Source of the DNA: an uncultured Prevotella sp.
Lineage (GTDB): Bacteria > Bacteroidota > Bacteroidia > Bacteroidales > Bacteroidaceae
Direction: 5' to 3'
Assembly: GCA_900554695.1 (NCBI GenBank)
Contig: USHV01000010.1
Coordinates: 11,508 to 75,507 of the forward strand
Length of the DNA: 64,000 bases
In this document: one piece after another, positions 49,002-57,726 of the stretch
Numbering within the stretch: the first letter of the stretch is position 1
How the letters are laid out: the number at the start of each line of letters is the position of its first letter
Made by a program: the position numbers and the translations under genes
Notes under the pieces: generated by a model
The model's input: only the letters and a program-made list of their open reading frames with translations
Told to the model about the DNA's origin: nothing
The model's database searches: none

Positions 49002-49480
49002 TTACAGATTTTCTTGACTTTATTTTGACAAATGAAATTCGTGAAAGAGGTGTAAAGAAATGTTAAATCATACACTACAAAGTCCATTTCAGTCTGTACC
49101 ACATTACCATATACCCTGTAGTGCAGTGCGGAATAATGCACATGACATTCCGATTATGCCCGTTTTAGCCTGTGGTTTCGCCCGTTTCAGGGTGAGATAT
49201 TGCGCATTTCAGGCCCTGAAACGGGCAATATCACATGCCGAAATGGTGCTTATTGCAGGACAGAAAAATGATGCTTAAATATAAGCTGTTGGTATTCAAT
49301 AACTTGCGCAACGCTCTTATTTTTTGAGTATTTGCGTCCGAAGGAAAGTCAGACCGCAAATACGCGCTGTTTTTTTGGGGTAGAACAGAAAACTGAGACG
49401 GAAAAATCAAAATCCGATTATAAATTGAAAGTTGTCCATTTTGTTTCATCCGAGAAGAAAGAAACTGTACCGGTTCGGGA
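49002..49480 (+). repeat. Dispersed 22-base-periodic element, copy R5
   Basis: R5 begins TTTTCTTGACTTTATTTTG but the following promoter-like box is altered (GAAATTCG). Seven exact 22-base units run from 49118 to 49271. The central inverted repeat is perfect over 13 bases, GCCCGTTTCAGGG (49180-49192) with CCCTGAAACGGGC (49214-49226). Compared with R1 and R3 an A-T pair has become G-C. The end hairpin is GTATTTGCG/CGCAAATAC (49328-49336, 49355-49363) with a long T-run at 49369-49376. Homology with R1 goes on to about 49480 (TTGTTTCATCC). Confidence 0.85.
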
Positions 49481-49571
49481 TTGATGGCGCAGTCTTTTTC
49501 CTGAAACCAATCTCTACCGAATATCGTCCGACACCATATTATGACGTGATAAAGTCCGTATCATGATACGA

Positions 49572-49605
49572 AAAAGCCTTTCCTGCATGAGCAGGAAAGG
49601 CATAT
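49572..49605 (-). terminator. Terminator downstream of the WecA-like gene
   Basis: GCCTTTCCTGC (49577-49587) and GCAGGAAAGGC (49592-49602) form an 11-base perfect stem with loop ATGA. On the reverse strand it is followed by TTTTTCG. Confidence 0.75.
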
Positions 49606-49827
49606 GGGAGGATTATTCTTTCTAATGTGATGATTATCGCTGTGTTGCGTGAAGTGTGAGAGACTCGCGTATTTGTACGCACATTTGTTTTCGTTGCAGA
49701 TAATAGCTTTATTCTGAGGTCGTAATGCATAAGTATGCGTCATGCTTTGGCGGTTTATGCATAATTATACATCATGCAAGACTGCCGGACGTTTGGTTGC
49801 CGTGTCCTTGTGGGTATGGCCGGAACG
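49606..49827. other. Untranslated stretch after the WecA-like gene
   Basis: It contains repeated TATGCAT-type sequences (TATGCATAA, TTATGCATT) but no recognised gene. It is presumably the 3' untranslated region up to the terminator. Confidence 0.4.
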
Positions 49828-50952
49828 TCATTTACTGATGTAGTCGGCCTCATGCTGCATACCGCGTTCTTTTCTTCTTACAAATACGTCTGTAACAAGT
49901 TGGAAGGCAGTGTAGACGATGATGTCTATCAGTACGACCAAGTCGCTCCGCAATTCCGGGCGCATGGCAGTGTTGATTACTACGAACGCTACGGCCAGAA
50001 GCAGTATGGTCACAAGAGCCTGATGTTGCGACATTCCGGCGCGCATCAGTTTGTGGTGTATGTGGTTCTTGTCAGCCTTGAATATGGGATAATGGTTTCT
50101 CAGACGTGTGATTATCACTCTCACGACGTCGAAGCACGGCACTATGAGCAGCGTGTAGGTTATCAGCAGACTGTTGTTGCGGTAGGGCATGACGTTGGGA
50201 TTGTGCATGGCAAACTTGATAAGCAGGAATCCGAGAATGAAACCCAACGTCAGACTGCCCGAGTCGCCCATGAAAATCTTGTGCCCCTTCTCAGCCTTTC
50301 CCCAGATGTTGAAGTACAGGTAAGCCGTGAGCACACCCATGAGGCCGGCTATGAGAATGGCGTATGTGTAGATGCCCTCGTGCATGAAGCACAGCAGGAA
50401 GCCCGCGAGCGAGAGTAGGGCGAGTCCGCCTGCGAGCCCGTCGATGCCGTCTATCAGGTTCATGGCGTTGTCGATGAACACGAGCACGAACACCGTTAGC
50501 GGCGCGCCTATCCAGAACGGCACGTCATATATGCCGAACATGCCGTAGAAATTGTTTATGTACAGGCCGGAGATGGGCAGCAGCGCGGCGGCTATTATCT
50601 GCACCGAGAATTTGGTCCGCGGCCTTACTCCCACAATGTCGTCCACTATCCCGATGATGTATATCAGCGAAAGACTGATGAGAAACATCACCGACCATGT
50701 GCCTACCGTGAGCTGTTGGCGTCCTGTGAGGTGGTCGAGGATTGATATTCCGAAGATGAACGCTATCAGAGTGCACGGCAGAAAGCATATTCCGCCAAGC
50801 CGTGGTATCACGTTTTGATGTATTTTCCTGGCGTTGGGAATGTCGTATAGCTTCTTCCTTATGCAGAAGTTTATTATGTACGGAATTATGATGAATCCGC
50901 ACACGGTGCTTATGATGAAAGCAGACAATACCAGAATGATATAGTTCTCCAT
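49828..50952 (-). CDS. MraY/WecA-family polyprenyl-phosphate sugar-1-phosphate transferase
   Basis: The 374-residue polytopic enzyme transfers an N-acetylhexosamine-1-phosphate to undecaprenyl phosphate, starting a glycan on a lipid carrier. Ten or eleven membrane segments are visible with the family's cytoplasmic motifs: RKIHQNVIPRLGG, GIVDDIVGVRPRTKF (the double Asp), FIDNAMNLIDGIDGLAGG, FMGDSGSLTLGF and FKADKNHIHHKLMRAGMS (the HIHH loop of the WecA branch). The presence of HIHH separates it from MraY. It lies at the left edge of the polysaccharide locus, and another initiating transferase sits at the right edge (62298). Confidence 0.9.
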   Translation of the reverse strand: MENYIILVLSAFIISTVCGFIIIPYIINFCIRKKLYDIPNARKIHQNVIPRLGGICFLPCTLIAFIFGISILDHLTGRQQLTVGTWSVMFLISLSLIYIIGIVDDIVGVRPRTKFSVQIIAAALLPISGLYINNFYGMFGIYDVPFWIGAPLTVFVLVFIDNAMNLIDGIDGLAGGLALLSLAGFLLCFMHEGIYTYAILIAGLMGVLTAYLYFNIWGKAEKGHKIFMGDSGSLTLGFILGFLLIKFAMHNPNVMPYRNNSLLITYTLLIVPCFDVVRVIITRLRNHYPIFKADKNHIHHKLMRAGMSQHQALVTILLLAVAFVVINTAMRPELRSDLVVLIDIIVYTAFQLVTDVFVRRKERGMQHEADYISK

Positions 50953-51167
50953 AATAATGTCAGTTTATAATATTAACTGACAAATAGGCGTATTATTGTA
51001 TGATATGTTTTATATATGTCGCAACAAATGTCAAAAAGACGTTTTATTTGGACATAAATATCTATGTCGGCCATGCTGTATGTGTACATATAATATTAAA
51101 TGTAAGTTGTCGATTGAAGCTAAGGCAGTTTTGTTGATTTTTATTGCGGTTGTAACGGAAAAATCGT

Positions 51168-51175
51168 TACCTTTG
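51168..51175 (+). promoter_or_regulatory. -7 box for the epimerase gene
   Basis: TACCTTTG lies 31 bases before the ATG at 51207. Confidence 0.6.
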
Positions 51176-51206
51176 CCACAATTTATAAAAGCAATAGATA
51201 TTAGTT

Positions 51207-52241
51207 ATGAGAATATTGGTTACCGGTGCAGCCGGATTCATTGGCTCGAAGTTATTATATGAGCTGGCAAGACGTGGCGATTTTGTTGTCGGGATAGATA
51301 ATATAAATGATTATTACGATGTAAGACTAAAATATGGACGCCTCTCAGAATGTGGATTCATTAAACCGGAATCAATCGCTGATAAGACTGAAGTAAAGAA
51401 TAGCGAATTTGATAATTGCGTATTCATCAGAATGTCAATTGATGACAAGGATGAATTGGACAGAATATTTTCCAAATATCATTTTGATAAGGTTATGAAT
51501 CTTGCCGCGCAGGCTGGAGTACGTTATTCCATAACCAATCCTTATTCTTATCTGCAAAGTAATATGGCCGGCTTTCTAAATGTGTTGGAAGCGTGTCGCA
51601 ACTACAATGTACGCCATCTCATATTCGCTTCGTCCAGCTCCATATACGGTCTTAACAAGGAAACTCCATATAAGGAAGACGACAAGGTGGACACTCCGGT
51701 GAGCCTGTATGCGGCGACAAAGAAGGCGGATGAGCTGATGGCGCATTGTTACAGCAAGCTGTATGGATTTACAACCACAGGATTGCGCTATTTCACTGTC
51801 TATGGTCCTTGGGGACGTCCGGACATGTCGCCATCATTGTTTGCCGGTGCCATATTGAAGGGAGAGCCGATAAAGGTGTTCAACAATGGCGACATGATGC
51901 GTGATTTTACCTATATTGACGACATTGTTGAAGGGACAATCTCTGTAATAGATACTCCGGAAGAAAGCATAAAACGTGATAACGATGTACCGTATCGCAT
52001 TTACAATATAGGTTGTTCTCATCCTGTCAAGCTCATGGATTTTATAAGTGAGATAGAGAATGCGCTTGGCAAAGAGGCCCGGAAAATATATCTTCCGATG
52101 CAGCCAGGTGATGTTTACAGCACAAATGCAGATACTTCACGACTGGAAAATGAGATTGGTTACAGACCGCATGTATCCTTGCATGAAGGTATGGCACAGT
52201 TTATAAAATGGTTTGTATCCGAGAAAAATCCTTTATTATAA
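51207..52241 (+). CDS. NAD-dependent epimerase, UDP-glucuronate 4-epimerase-like
   Basis: The 344-residue extended short-chain dehydrogenase has the NAD-binding motif GAAGFIGS (residues 7-14) and INDYYDVRLKYGRL, a feature of UDP-glucuronate epimerases. AAQAGVRYSITNPYSYLQSN, FASSSSIYGLN and YAATKKADELMAHCYSKLYG (Tyr-x3-Lys catalytic pair) follow, then LRYFTVYGPWGRPDMS and RDFTYIDDIVEG. It would supply UDP-galacturonate or a related sugar for the neighbouring polysaccharide. It is transcribed toward the glycosyltransferase genes and shares a bidirectional terminator with them. Confidence 0.9.
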   Translation: MRILVTGAAGFIGSKLLYELARRGDFVVGIDNINDYYDVRLKYGRLSECGFIKPESIADKTEVKNSEFDNCVFIRMSIDDKDELDRIFSKYHFDKVMNLAAQAGVRYSITNPYSYLQSNMAGFLNVLEACRNYNVRHLIFASSSSIYGLNKETPYKEDDKVDTPVSLYAATKKADELMAHCYSKLYGFTTTGLRYFTVYGPWGRPDMSPSLFAGAILKGEPIKVFNNGDMMRDFTYIDDIVEGTISVIDTPEESIKRDNDVPYRIYNIGCSHPVKLMDFISEIENALGKEARKIYLPMQPGDVYSTNADTSRLENEIGYRPHVSLHEGMAQFIKWFVSEKNPLL

Positions 52242-52276
52242 GATTCCGATGATATTATTCAGGCAATCATTATGTA

Positions 52277-52322
52277 AAAGGCGTGCAATTGTAAATATTA
52301 TTGCGCGCCTTTTGTTTTTTTG
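52277..52322. terminator. Bidirectional terminator between epimerase and GT genes
   Basis: AAGGCGTGCAAT and ATTGCGCGCCTT form a 12-base stem with one wobble pair and T-runs on both sides. It overlaps the 3' end of the minus-strand GT gene. Confidence 0.7.
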
Positions 52323-53146
52323 TCCACTACATAATGTCTTATTTTGCTGCCATAGATGAATTTCACAATGCGCAGTGGCATGAGTCTGAATATTAGTCGC
52401 CCTATTGGAAAAATGTATTTGAATGTAAATAAGCCGTAAACCCTTCTGACACCGTTCATATATATATGGAACTCATTCCATGCCTTTGCCCGGCTGCGGC
52501 GTTTGAACATTTCATCGTCACGGCGGAAATACAATGTTATGTCGTCAATATTTCCTATCTTGTATCCTGCACATATAGCGTCGAACCATAGAGCAATGTC
52601 CTGGCTCGTGCGATAGCGCTCGTCATATTTAAGTCCGTTTCTGAATATCTCGCTGCGCATCATTACCGTGGGGTGGGCGAGAGGGCTGGCCTTGTATATG
52701 GTGTGCATCACTTCCTCGTTGTTTCTCGGATAGTGTCGTACGTTTAGTTTCGGATTGCTGCTGTTAAACTCCTGCATGGCTCCGCCTACTATTGCCACGT
52801 CCGGATGAGTTTCAAGATATTTTGTCTGACGTTCGAAACGCTTCGGGTCGGATATGTCATCGCTGTCCATACGGGCGATGAAGTCGGACGACGCGATTTG
52901 CAGACCTATGTTGAGAGATTTTGTAAGTCCAAGATTTTTTACATTTTTATGTATTATCAGTTTATTGCCGATAAGTTCTTTCCATCGGTTTATTGTATGT
53001 TCAAGTTCGTCTGGCAGTGGCCCGTCTTCAATTAATATTATTTCTGTAGGTTGTAATGTTTGGTCGGTCCATATACTGTTTATCGATTTGTCAAGATATT
53101 CCGGACGTTCGTTTTTATAAACCGACATTAGAACGGATATGCTCAT
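52298..53146 (-). CDS. GT2 glycosyltransferase
   Basis: The 282-residue GT-A enzyme shows the family 2 donor site (ISVLMSVYKNERPEYLDKSI, IILIEDGPLPDELE), KNLGLTKSLNIGLQIA, and the metal-binding FIARMDSDDIS. The acceptor half contains DERYRTSQDIALWFDA (probable catalytic base Asp). The C-terminal 60 residues are basic and hydrophobic and may attach to the membrane. It is the last gene of the minus-strand polysaccharide operon, 29 bases after the preceding GT gene. The donor and acceptor sugars cannot be read from sequence. Confidence 0.87.
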   Translation of the reverse strand: MSISVLMSVYKNERPEYLDKSINSIWTDQTLQPTEIILIEDGPLPDELEHTINRWKELIGNKLIIHKNVKNLGLTKSLNIGLQIASSDFIARMDSDDISDPKRFERQTKYLETHPDVAIVGGAMQEFNSSNPKLNVRHYPRNNEEVMHTIYKASPLAHPTVMMRSEIFRNGLKYDERYRTSQDIALWFDAICAGYKIGNIDDITLYFRRDDEMFKRRSRAKAWNEFHIYMNGVRRVYGLFTFKYIFPIGRLIFRLMPLRIVKFIYGSKIRHYVVDKKTKGAQ

Positions 53147-53175
53147 ATTGAATGCTTCTTGATATAATGTTGTTT

Positions 53176-54048
53176 TTATTTATTCATAAAACCGTCTATG
53201 ATTCCTCTAAAAATTTGTTTGGCATACATTATTCTTGGTTTTACGAACAATGGAAAATATAATGCTTTTATAGAGTATTTGAGCAGATGTCTTAATTTCC
53301 ACCATTTAGGAACATATTTCCTTTTGGAAAGCCAAATATAATTTCTAAATTGGTAATAAATACGAAATTCTGATGATATTGAAATGTTCTTGTTTCCTAT
53401 TTTTCTTGATTCCTTGCCTAACATGTGTCGGATCTTTGCATTCTCCGCTATAAAGAAATTGAATCCTTTAGTTGCAGCTCTCCAGCACCATTCGTTATCC
53501 ACACCATCAATGAAAAGTCTTTCATCGAACAGCCCCGTCTTTTCGAAGTTCTCGGTTTCAATTAGTGATATGGACGAACGGATGTAGCTACATCTTGTTG
53601 CGGTTGTGAAGGAACATCCATTCTTTTTTATTGTTATCTTGTCGTATTCTTTAGATTTCGAGGGATAAGGCATGCCTGTTTTCTGGTTTATGGCTCTTGT
53701 TCCTACACCTCCGATCTTTATGCTTTCGGATTTTAAAAATGTGTATGTGTCAAGTAACTTTCCAACAGTATCAACCTCCGCGATGCTGTCCTGATCGCTG
53801 AACACTACGAAGTCGCAATGGTCTTCAAGAAGATATCGAATACCAGTGTTTTGCGCAGCAGCAATACCTGTGTTGTTATATAATGGTATATATTTTATTT
53901 TGTTGTTCTTCGGAATTTTGTCTTCAAACGATTCACGGGAGTTGTCTATCAGATAAACATTATCTACCTGAGGTAATAAAATATTCAGAGAGTGGAATGT
54001 TTGCTCTATGTCTGGATTATATAATACTATGATAGCTCCGATCGTCAT
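53176..54048 (-). CDS. GT2 glycosyltransferase, rhamnosyltransferase-like
   Basis: The 290-residue enzyme has the pattern of RfbN-type rhamnosyltransferases: IGAIIVLYNPDIEQTFHSLN, VDNVYLIDNSRES, YNNTGIAAAQNTGIRYL, FVVFSDQDSI (metal-binding motif) and FIDGVDNEWCWRA with the acceptor-side acidic residues. The C-terminal third is basic and aromatic. It sits between two other GT2 genes. Two -7 boxes occur in the 179-base gap upstream, so it and the next gene may also have their own promoter. The rhamnose assignment is from family resemblance. Confidence 0.82.
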   Translation of the reverse strand: MTIGAIIVLYNPDIEQTFHSLNILLPQVDNVYLIDNSRESFEDKIPKNNKIKYIPLYNNTGIAAAQNTGIRYLLEDHCDFVVFSDQDSIAEVDTVGKLLDTYTFLKSESIKIGGVGTRAINQKTGMPYPSKSKEYDKITIKKNGCSFTTATRCSYIRSSISLIETENFEKTGLFDERLFIDGVDNEWCWRAATKGFNFFIAENAKIRHMLGKESRKIGNKNISISSEFRIYYQFRNYIWLSKRKYVPKWWKLRHLLKYSIKALYFPLFVKPRIMYAKQIFRGIIDGFMNK

Positions 54049-54136
54049 TTTATATAACTTTTATAAAACCTTTGACTAATAATAGAAAGTAAATGAAGTA
54101 GCATGGAGACTTTATACCTGTTGCTATTTTCCAATG

Positions 54137-54172
54137 CAAAGGTACATATTTCCTATGTAAAAGCCAAAGATA
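54137..54172 (-). promoter_or_regulatory. Two internal -7 boxes within the polysaccharide operon
   Basis: The reverse strand reads TATCTTTG (54165-54172) and TACCTTTG (54137-54144). They lie 89-124 bases before the rhamnosyltransferase-like gene. Confidence 0.5.
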
Positions 54173-54227
54173 GTTGTTTAATTGGTGGAAATAAATGAAC
54201 TGTCTGACTTGATGATTCTAATAGAAT

Positions 54228-55142
54228 TTAATATGTGTTTAACAGTACTGCTAATTTAAAAAATAATAATGTTTTCTTTTTCTCGCAGTTGTATCTATTG
54301 TCAAATAATAATTTGAATCTTTTCTTTAAATTTGTTTTGCCAGATACGAATAATGATAATATATCGTAGTTCTGCTCATTGAGCATTGTACCAAAACCAT
54401 TAAGAATATCTTTTGCTCTGTTTGAGCGCATATGTTCTTTTTTTATTATTACACGTTTTATGCGTTGTTTCCATTCGTAGCTTTCGCTATGTCCTAAACC
54501 AATGGTATTTGTTTCGTGTTGACGGTACAGTATATGTGATTTTTTATCGAAATAGATATATGCATTTATAGCCTGTGCAATACAATATATCCATACATCG
54601 TGCATAGTATTGCATTGTGGTTTGTAACTGTTTATAATATCTCGTAATTGTTTGTTTATAACTATGGTGCATCCACTCACATAGAGATAGATAAGCGATT
54701 CTCCAAATGTGAGATATGGATTTATTTTGGGTGTGAATATTTCGTTTAGATCTTTGTCGACCAATGTGGTCTGACAGAAATAAAAGGCTGGACGGTCTAT
54801 TGAGCTTAAGGCTGTTGTAGCTGCAGAAAGCTTGTCTTCAAGCCATACGTCATCTTGATCAGAAAAAGCATAAAAATCGGCTTCTGGTGAATCCTGAAGT
54901 AATTTTAGAAAACTTCTTGCTGGTTTCAGATTTTCTCCTTGATACCATGACAGTTGTCCGTTTTCTGCATATTCTTCCAATATGTTTTTGGTGTTGTCAG
55001 AAGAACCGTCATCTCTCACAAGAAGTTTTATGTTTACATCTTTTTGGGCAATTATAGATGAAATTTGTTGTCTTAGATATTTTTCTCCATTATATGTAGA
55101 CATTAAAACCGATACAGATGGTTTCATTATATCTTTTTCCAT
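54228..55142 (-). CDS. GT2 glycosyltransferase
   Basis: The 304-residue enzyme has VSVLMSTYNGEKYLRQQISSI, LLVRDDGSSDNTKNIL, NLKPARSFLKLL and FYAFSDQDDVWLEDKL, the family 2 motifs in the form seen in rhamnosyl- and other deoxyhexosyltransferases. HDVWIYCIA supplies the acceptor-side Asp and LYRQHETNTIG is also characteristic of this group. Two in-frame ATG codons, five codons apart, are possible starts. It is followed by 179 bases before the next gene, the largest gap in this operon. It is AT-rich compared with genes to the right of 59.75 kb. Confidence 0.87.
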   Translation of the reverse strand: MEKDIMKPSVSVLMSTYNGEKYLRQQISSIIAQKDVNIKLLVRDDGSSDNTKNILEEYAENGQLSWYQGENLKPARSFLKLLQDSPEADFYAFSDQDDVWLEDKLSAATTALSSIDRPAFYFCQTTLVDKDLNEIFTPKINPYLTFGESLIYLYVSGCTIVINKQLRDIINSYKPQCNTMHDVWIYCIAQAINAYIYFDKKSHILYRQHETNTIGLGHSESYEWKQRIKRVIIKKEHMRSNRAKDILNGFGTMLNEQNYDILSLFVSGKTNLKKRFKLLFDNRYNCEKKKTLLFFKLAVLLNTY

Positions 55143-55200
55143 ATTTTCTTGTGATGTTTGTAATTAGATGGTCGGTAATTAAATCGATCATTCTTTATAT

Positions 55201-56397
55201 TTAATTTTTATATATGTTTATCTTTATTTTTTGTTGTAGTGTGAAATACATGACAAATAAATATTGGAATAGAATAGATAAACTTATAAGCAGATTTTCT
55301 TGAAAGAATTGCAATATTAATATTTCTACAATGTACGCATATAAGCATCTGCTGATAAAACCTCCGTTCATGCATTGGCGGTAAAGCCAACCTGTGAATA
55401 TTCCATATACTGATGCAAAAAATGCAATCCCTTTATATCCGAAATCCCTGAAAAAAGGTTGGAATATTGTAAATACATTCGTTGGTAAAGGAACAAAGAC
55501 AAATTCTTGCAGTTTTTTTTCTACATAGAAATGTCCGATTCCCAACTTATTAAGAACAGCATAAAAGAATGCAAAACTGTGGGTTCCGAACTGATCTGTA
55601 AGGTTCTGCTGTACTTTTTCGAATGCAACAGCTGGTGATAGTATATAAATGGCAAAGAAATCCATGAATGTAACATTATTCATTTCGCCTTCTGCAGCTC
55701 TTAACATGTTTATATAATAGAAAAGACATACGATTACTATTGCGGCAATAGCAATAGATCTTATTTTTATTTTTCCTTTTTCGTATAACACAAATAATGT
55801 GACAAAAAACAGAAAGAACAAAAAGCCTTTCTCCATAATTGCAACAGCACACATGATGTTTGCCATTATAATTACTATGAACTGCCATCTTTTTATATCC
55901 GGATATTTCCATATTGCAATTATATACAATGCCTGATTGACAGTATTGATATATTTCAGTAACTCATTTCCTTCGTTTTGTCCACTTGTTGCGAAAACGC
56001 GTATATTATTAAATAGATTGTCTGTTCCGAACATCATAACAACCTTAAAAACCTGATACACATAAACAGGTGTGCATATTATTGCTATGAATAGAAACAA
56101 ATTGAAAAATGTATTGTTTATTGTTATTTTATTGTCACGCAGTACATTCTTATTGTTTTCCGGAAAGGCATAATATGTCAGTATTCCAGAAAGACTCATT
56201 ATTGGAACCCATATGCCAACACATGTGTAAAATTGTGGTCCAAGAGGATAAAGCAGTCCTTGTTCATTCTGAGACATCAGGATAATTGCAAGCCATATAC
56301 CTGCTGTAATCATCCATGGTGAGAAGGCATCTCCTATTTTGAATAAACAAAATATGACAATATGGAATATCAATATAAGTATAATTAATTCTGCCAT
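55201..56397 (-). CDS. Oligosaccharide repeat-unit polymerase (Wzy-like)
   Basis: The 398-residue protein has about 11 hydrophobic segments and no enzyme motif, as is normal for Wzy. The long periplasmic loop of the family corresponds to the region after residue 230 (NMLRAAEGEMNNVTFMDFFA through FVPLPTNVFTIFQPFFRDFG). The PLPTNVFTIF and FFRDFG segments resemble those of EpsG/Wzy-type polymerases. It lies six bases before the flippase gene's stop on the minus strand and downstream of it, the expected Wzx-Wzy pairing. It would join lipid-linked repeat units on the periplasmic side. Confidence 0.82.
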   Translation of the reverse strand: MAELIILILIFHIVIFCLFKIGDAFSPWMITAGIWLAIILMSQNEQGLLYPLGPQFYTCVGIWVPIMSLSGILTYYAFPENNKNVLRDNKITINNTFFNLFLFIAIICTPVYVYQVFKVVMMFGTDNLFNNIRVFATSGQNEGNELLKYINTVNQALYIIAIWKYPDIKRWQFIVIIMANIMCAVAIMEKGFLFFLFFVTLFVLYEKGKIKIRSIAIAAIVIVCLFYYINMLRAAEGEMNNVTFMDFFAIYILSPAVAFEKVQQNLTDQFGTHSFAFFYAVLNKLGIGHFYVEKKLQEFVFVPLPTNVFTIFQPFFRDFGYKGIAFFASVYGIFTGWLYRQCMNGGFISRCLYAYIVEILILQFFQENLLISLSILFQYLFVMYFTLQQKIKINIYKN

Positions 56398-56403
56398 TCT
56401 TTT

Positions 56404-57726
56404 TTATTCATTCCAGATTTTGTTATCTGTATTTGATAATATTTTGGTGAATTGTATTTTGTTTATAATTGCTCCTGGTATATTGACAAGACATAATGCG
56501 AAAATTATACCGGTTATACCAAGTCTGTCACTAATGAACAGTGCAGTTGGAATATAGAGAATTGCTGCCAGCACCGTGAAATAAAGCTGTAGTTTCAGTG
56601 CTCCCATACCATTAAGAAAGTATGAATAACTAAGGCTGTAAATGATAGTGAATACATATAAAGCCATACCTATGGATAATTCCAACGGAATGTGCACTTT
56701 TGAGCCGACCCATATTTTGTAGGCGAATCCTGAACATAATATCATGCAAGTAAGTATTGCAATTATTGCATATATTATTTTGTTCATATTGCGTCTGGAT
56801 TTTTTTATCCATTCGAAATCTTTTCTGGTGAATGCATCTGTTGTCGCACTCCAGTAAGGTACGGCTACTATGGAAAACAACATGACAACAATGCTGAAAT
56901 ATCTGTATGCAACCTGATATGGTGTTACCATTTCAGGAGTGAACATACGGGATATTATGACGTTCGATGATGCAAACAGAATAATTCCGGATATTTGTAG
57001 TATAAAGAACTTGACACCTGTATTGAAGAGTGATTTTACAGCATCCTTATTAAAATAAGAGAATGATGGACGCAACCATTTGTATTTTACGTTGAATGTG
57101 ATGGTATATGCTGTCAGATATACAATTGTTGAAGAAGCTGTGTAAACAAATGCAACGGCAGTAAGCGAGTGTATATCAAGAAGGTGTAATATATAAACTC
57201 CCACAAGAGAAAGGGTTTGTCCGCCAACAACAAGTGCGTTGTTTATGGCCGGCAATTGCATGCCGAGGTACACATTCCCTGTAAATTTAAATATGAAAGT
57301 TGTGCTGACAAACAATATTGCAACAATTAGTGCTTCGTTCAGATTTGCCACCATATTGTTGTCAACATTCAGTATGTTGTAAAAATCGAATATTCTGATG
57401 GCTGACATAAGCAGAAGTGATGTCGGAACCATAATGAATATAAGCATGAAAAATGTTGACGAAACACTTTCACGGGCTTTTTCTTTCTCATCTGATGCAA
57501 GTTGCGCTGCCAGTTTGTTTCTCAATCCGTTTCCAAGTCCGATGTCCAACGAGTCCATCCATATAAGTATTGAACTTATTGTCATCCATATTCCGTTTTC
57601 GTAATTACCAAGACACAACAATGTTATAGGTACAATCAGCAATTGTACAACACCAGACCATCCTTTGATTAGGAATGAAAAGTATATATTCTTTTTTAAC
57701 AGAGAAGATCTTGCGTCCTTACTCAT
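56404..57726 (-). CDS. Oligosaccharide flippase (Wzx-like)
   Basis: The 440-residue protein has about 12-14 hydrophobic segments and belongs to the MATE/MVF-type polysaccharide transporters. Its N-terminus (KKNIYFSFLIKGWSGVVQLL, WMTISSILIWMDSLDIGLGNGLRNKLA) is typical of this group, where MDSLDIGLGNGLRN is a conserved cytoplasmic-side motif. It moves undecaprenyl-linked repeat units across the inner membrane. Its start overlaps the end of the second Wzz-like gene by eight bases. Confidence 0.9.
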   Translation of the reverse strand: MSKDARSSLLKKNIYFSFLIKGWSGVVQLLIVPITLLCLGNYENGIWMTISSILIWMDSLDIGLGNGLRNKLAAQLASDEKEKARESVSSTFFMLIFIMVPTSLLLMSAIRIFDFYNILNVDNNMVANLNEALIVAILFVSTTFIFKFTGNVYLGMQLPAINNALVVGGQTLSLVGVYILHLLDIHSLTAVAFVYTASSTIVYLTAYTITFNVKYKWLRPSFSYFNKDAVKSLFNTGVKFFILQISGIILFASSNVIISRMFTPEMVTPYQVAYRYFSIVVMLFSIVAVPYWSATTDAFTRKDFEWIKKSRRNMNKIIYAIIAILTCMILCSGFAYKIWVGSKVHIPLELSIGMALYVFTIIYSLSYSYFLNGMGALKLQLYFTVLAAILYIPTALFISDRLGITGIIFALCLVNIPGAIINKIQFTKILSNTDNKIWNE

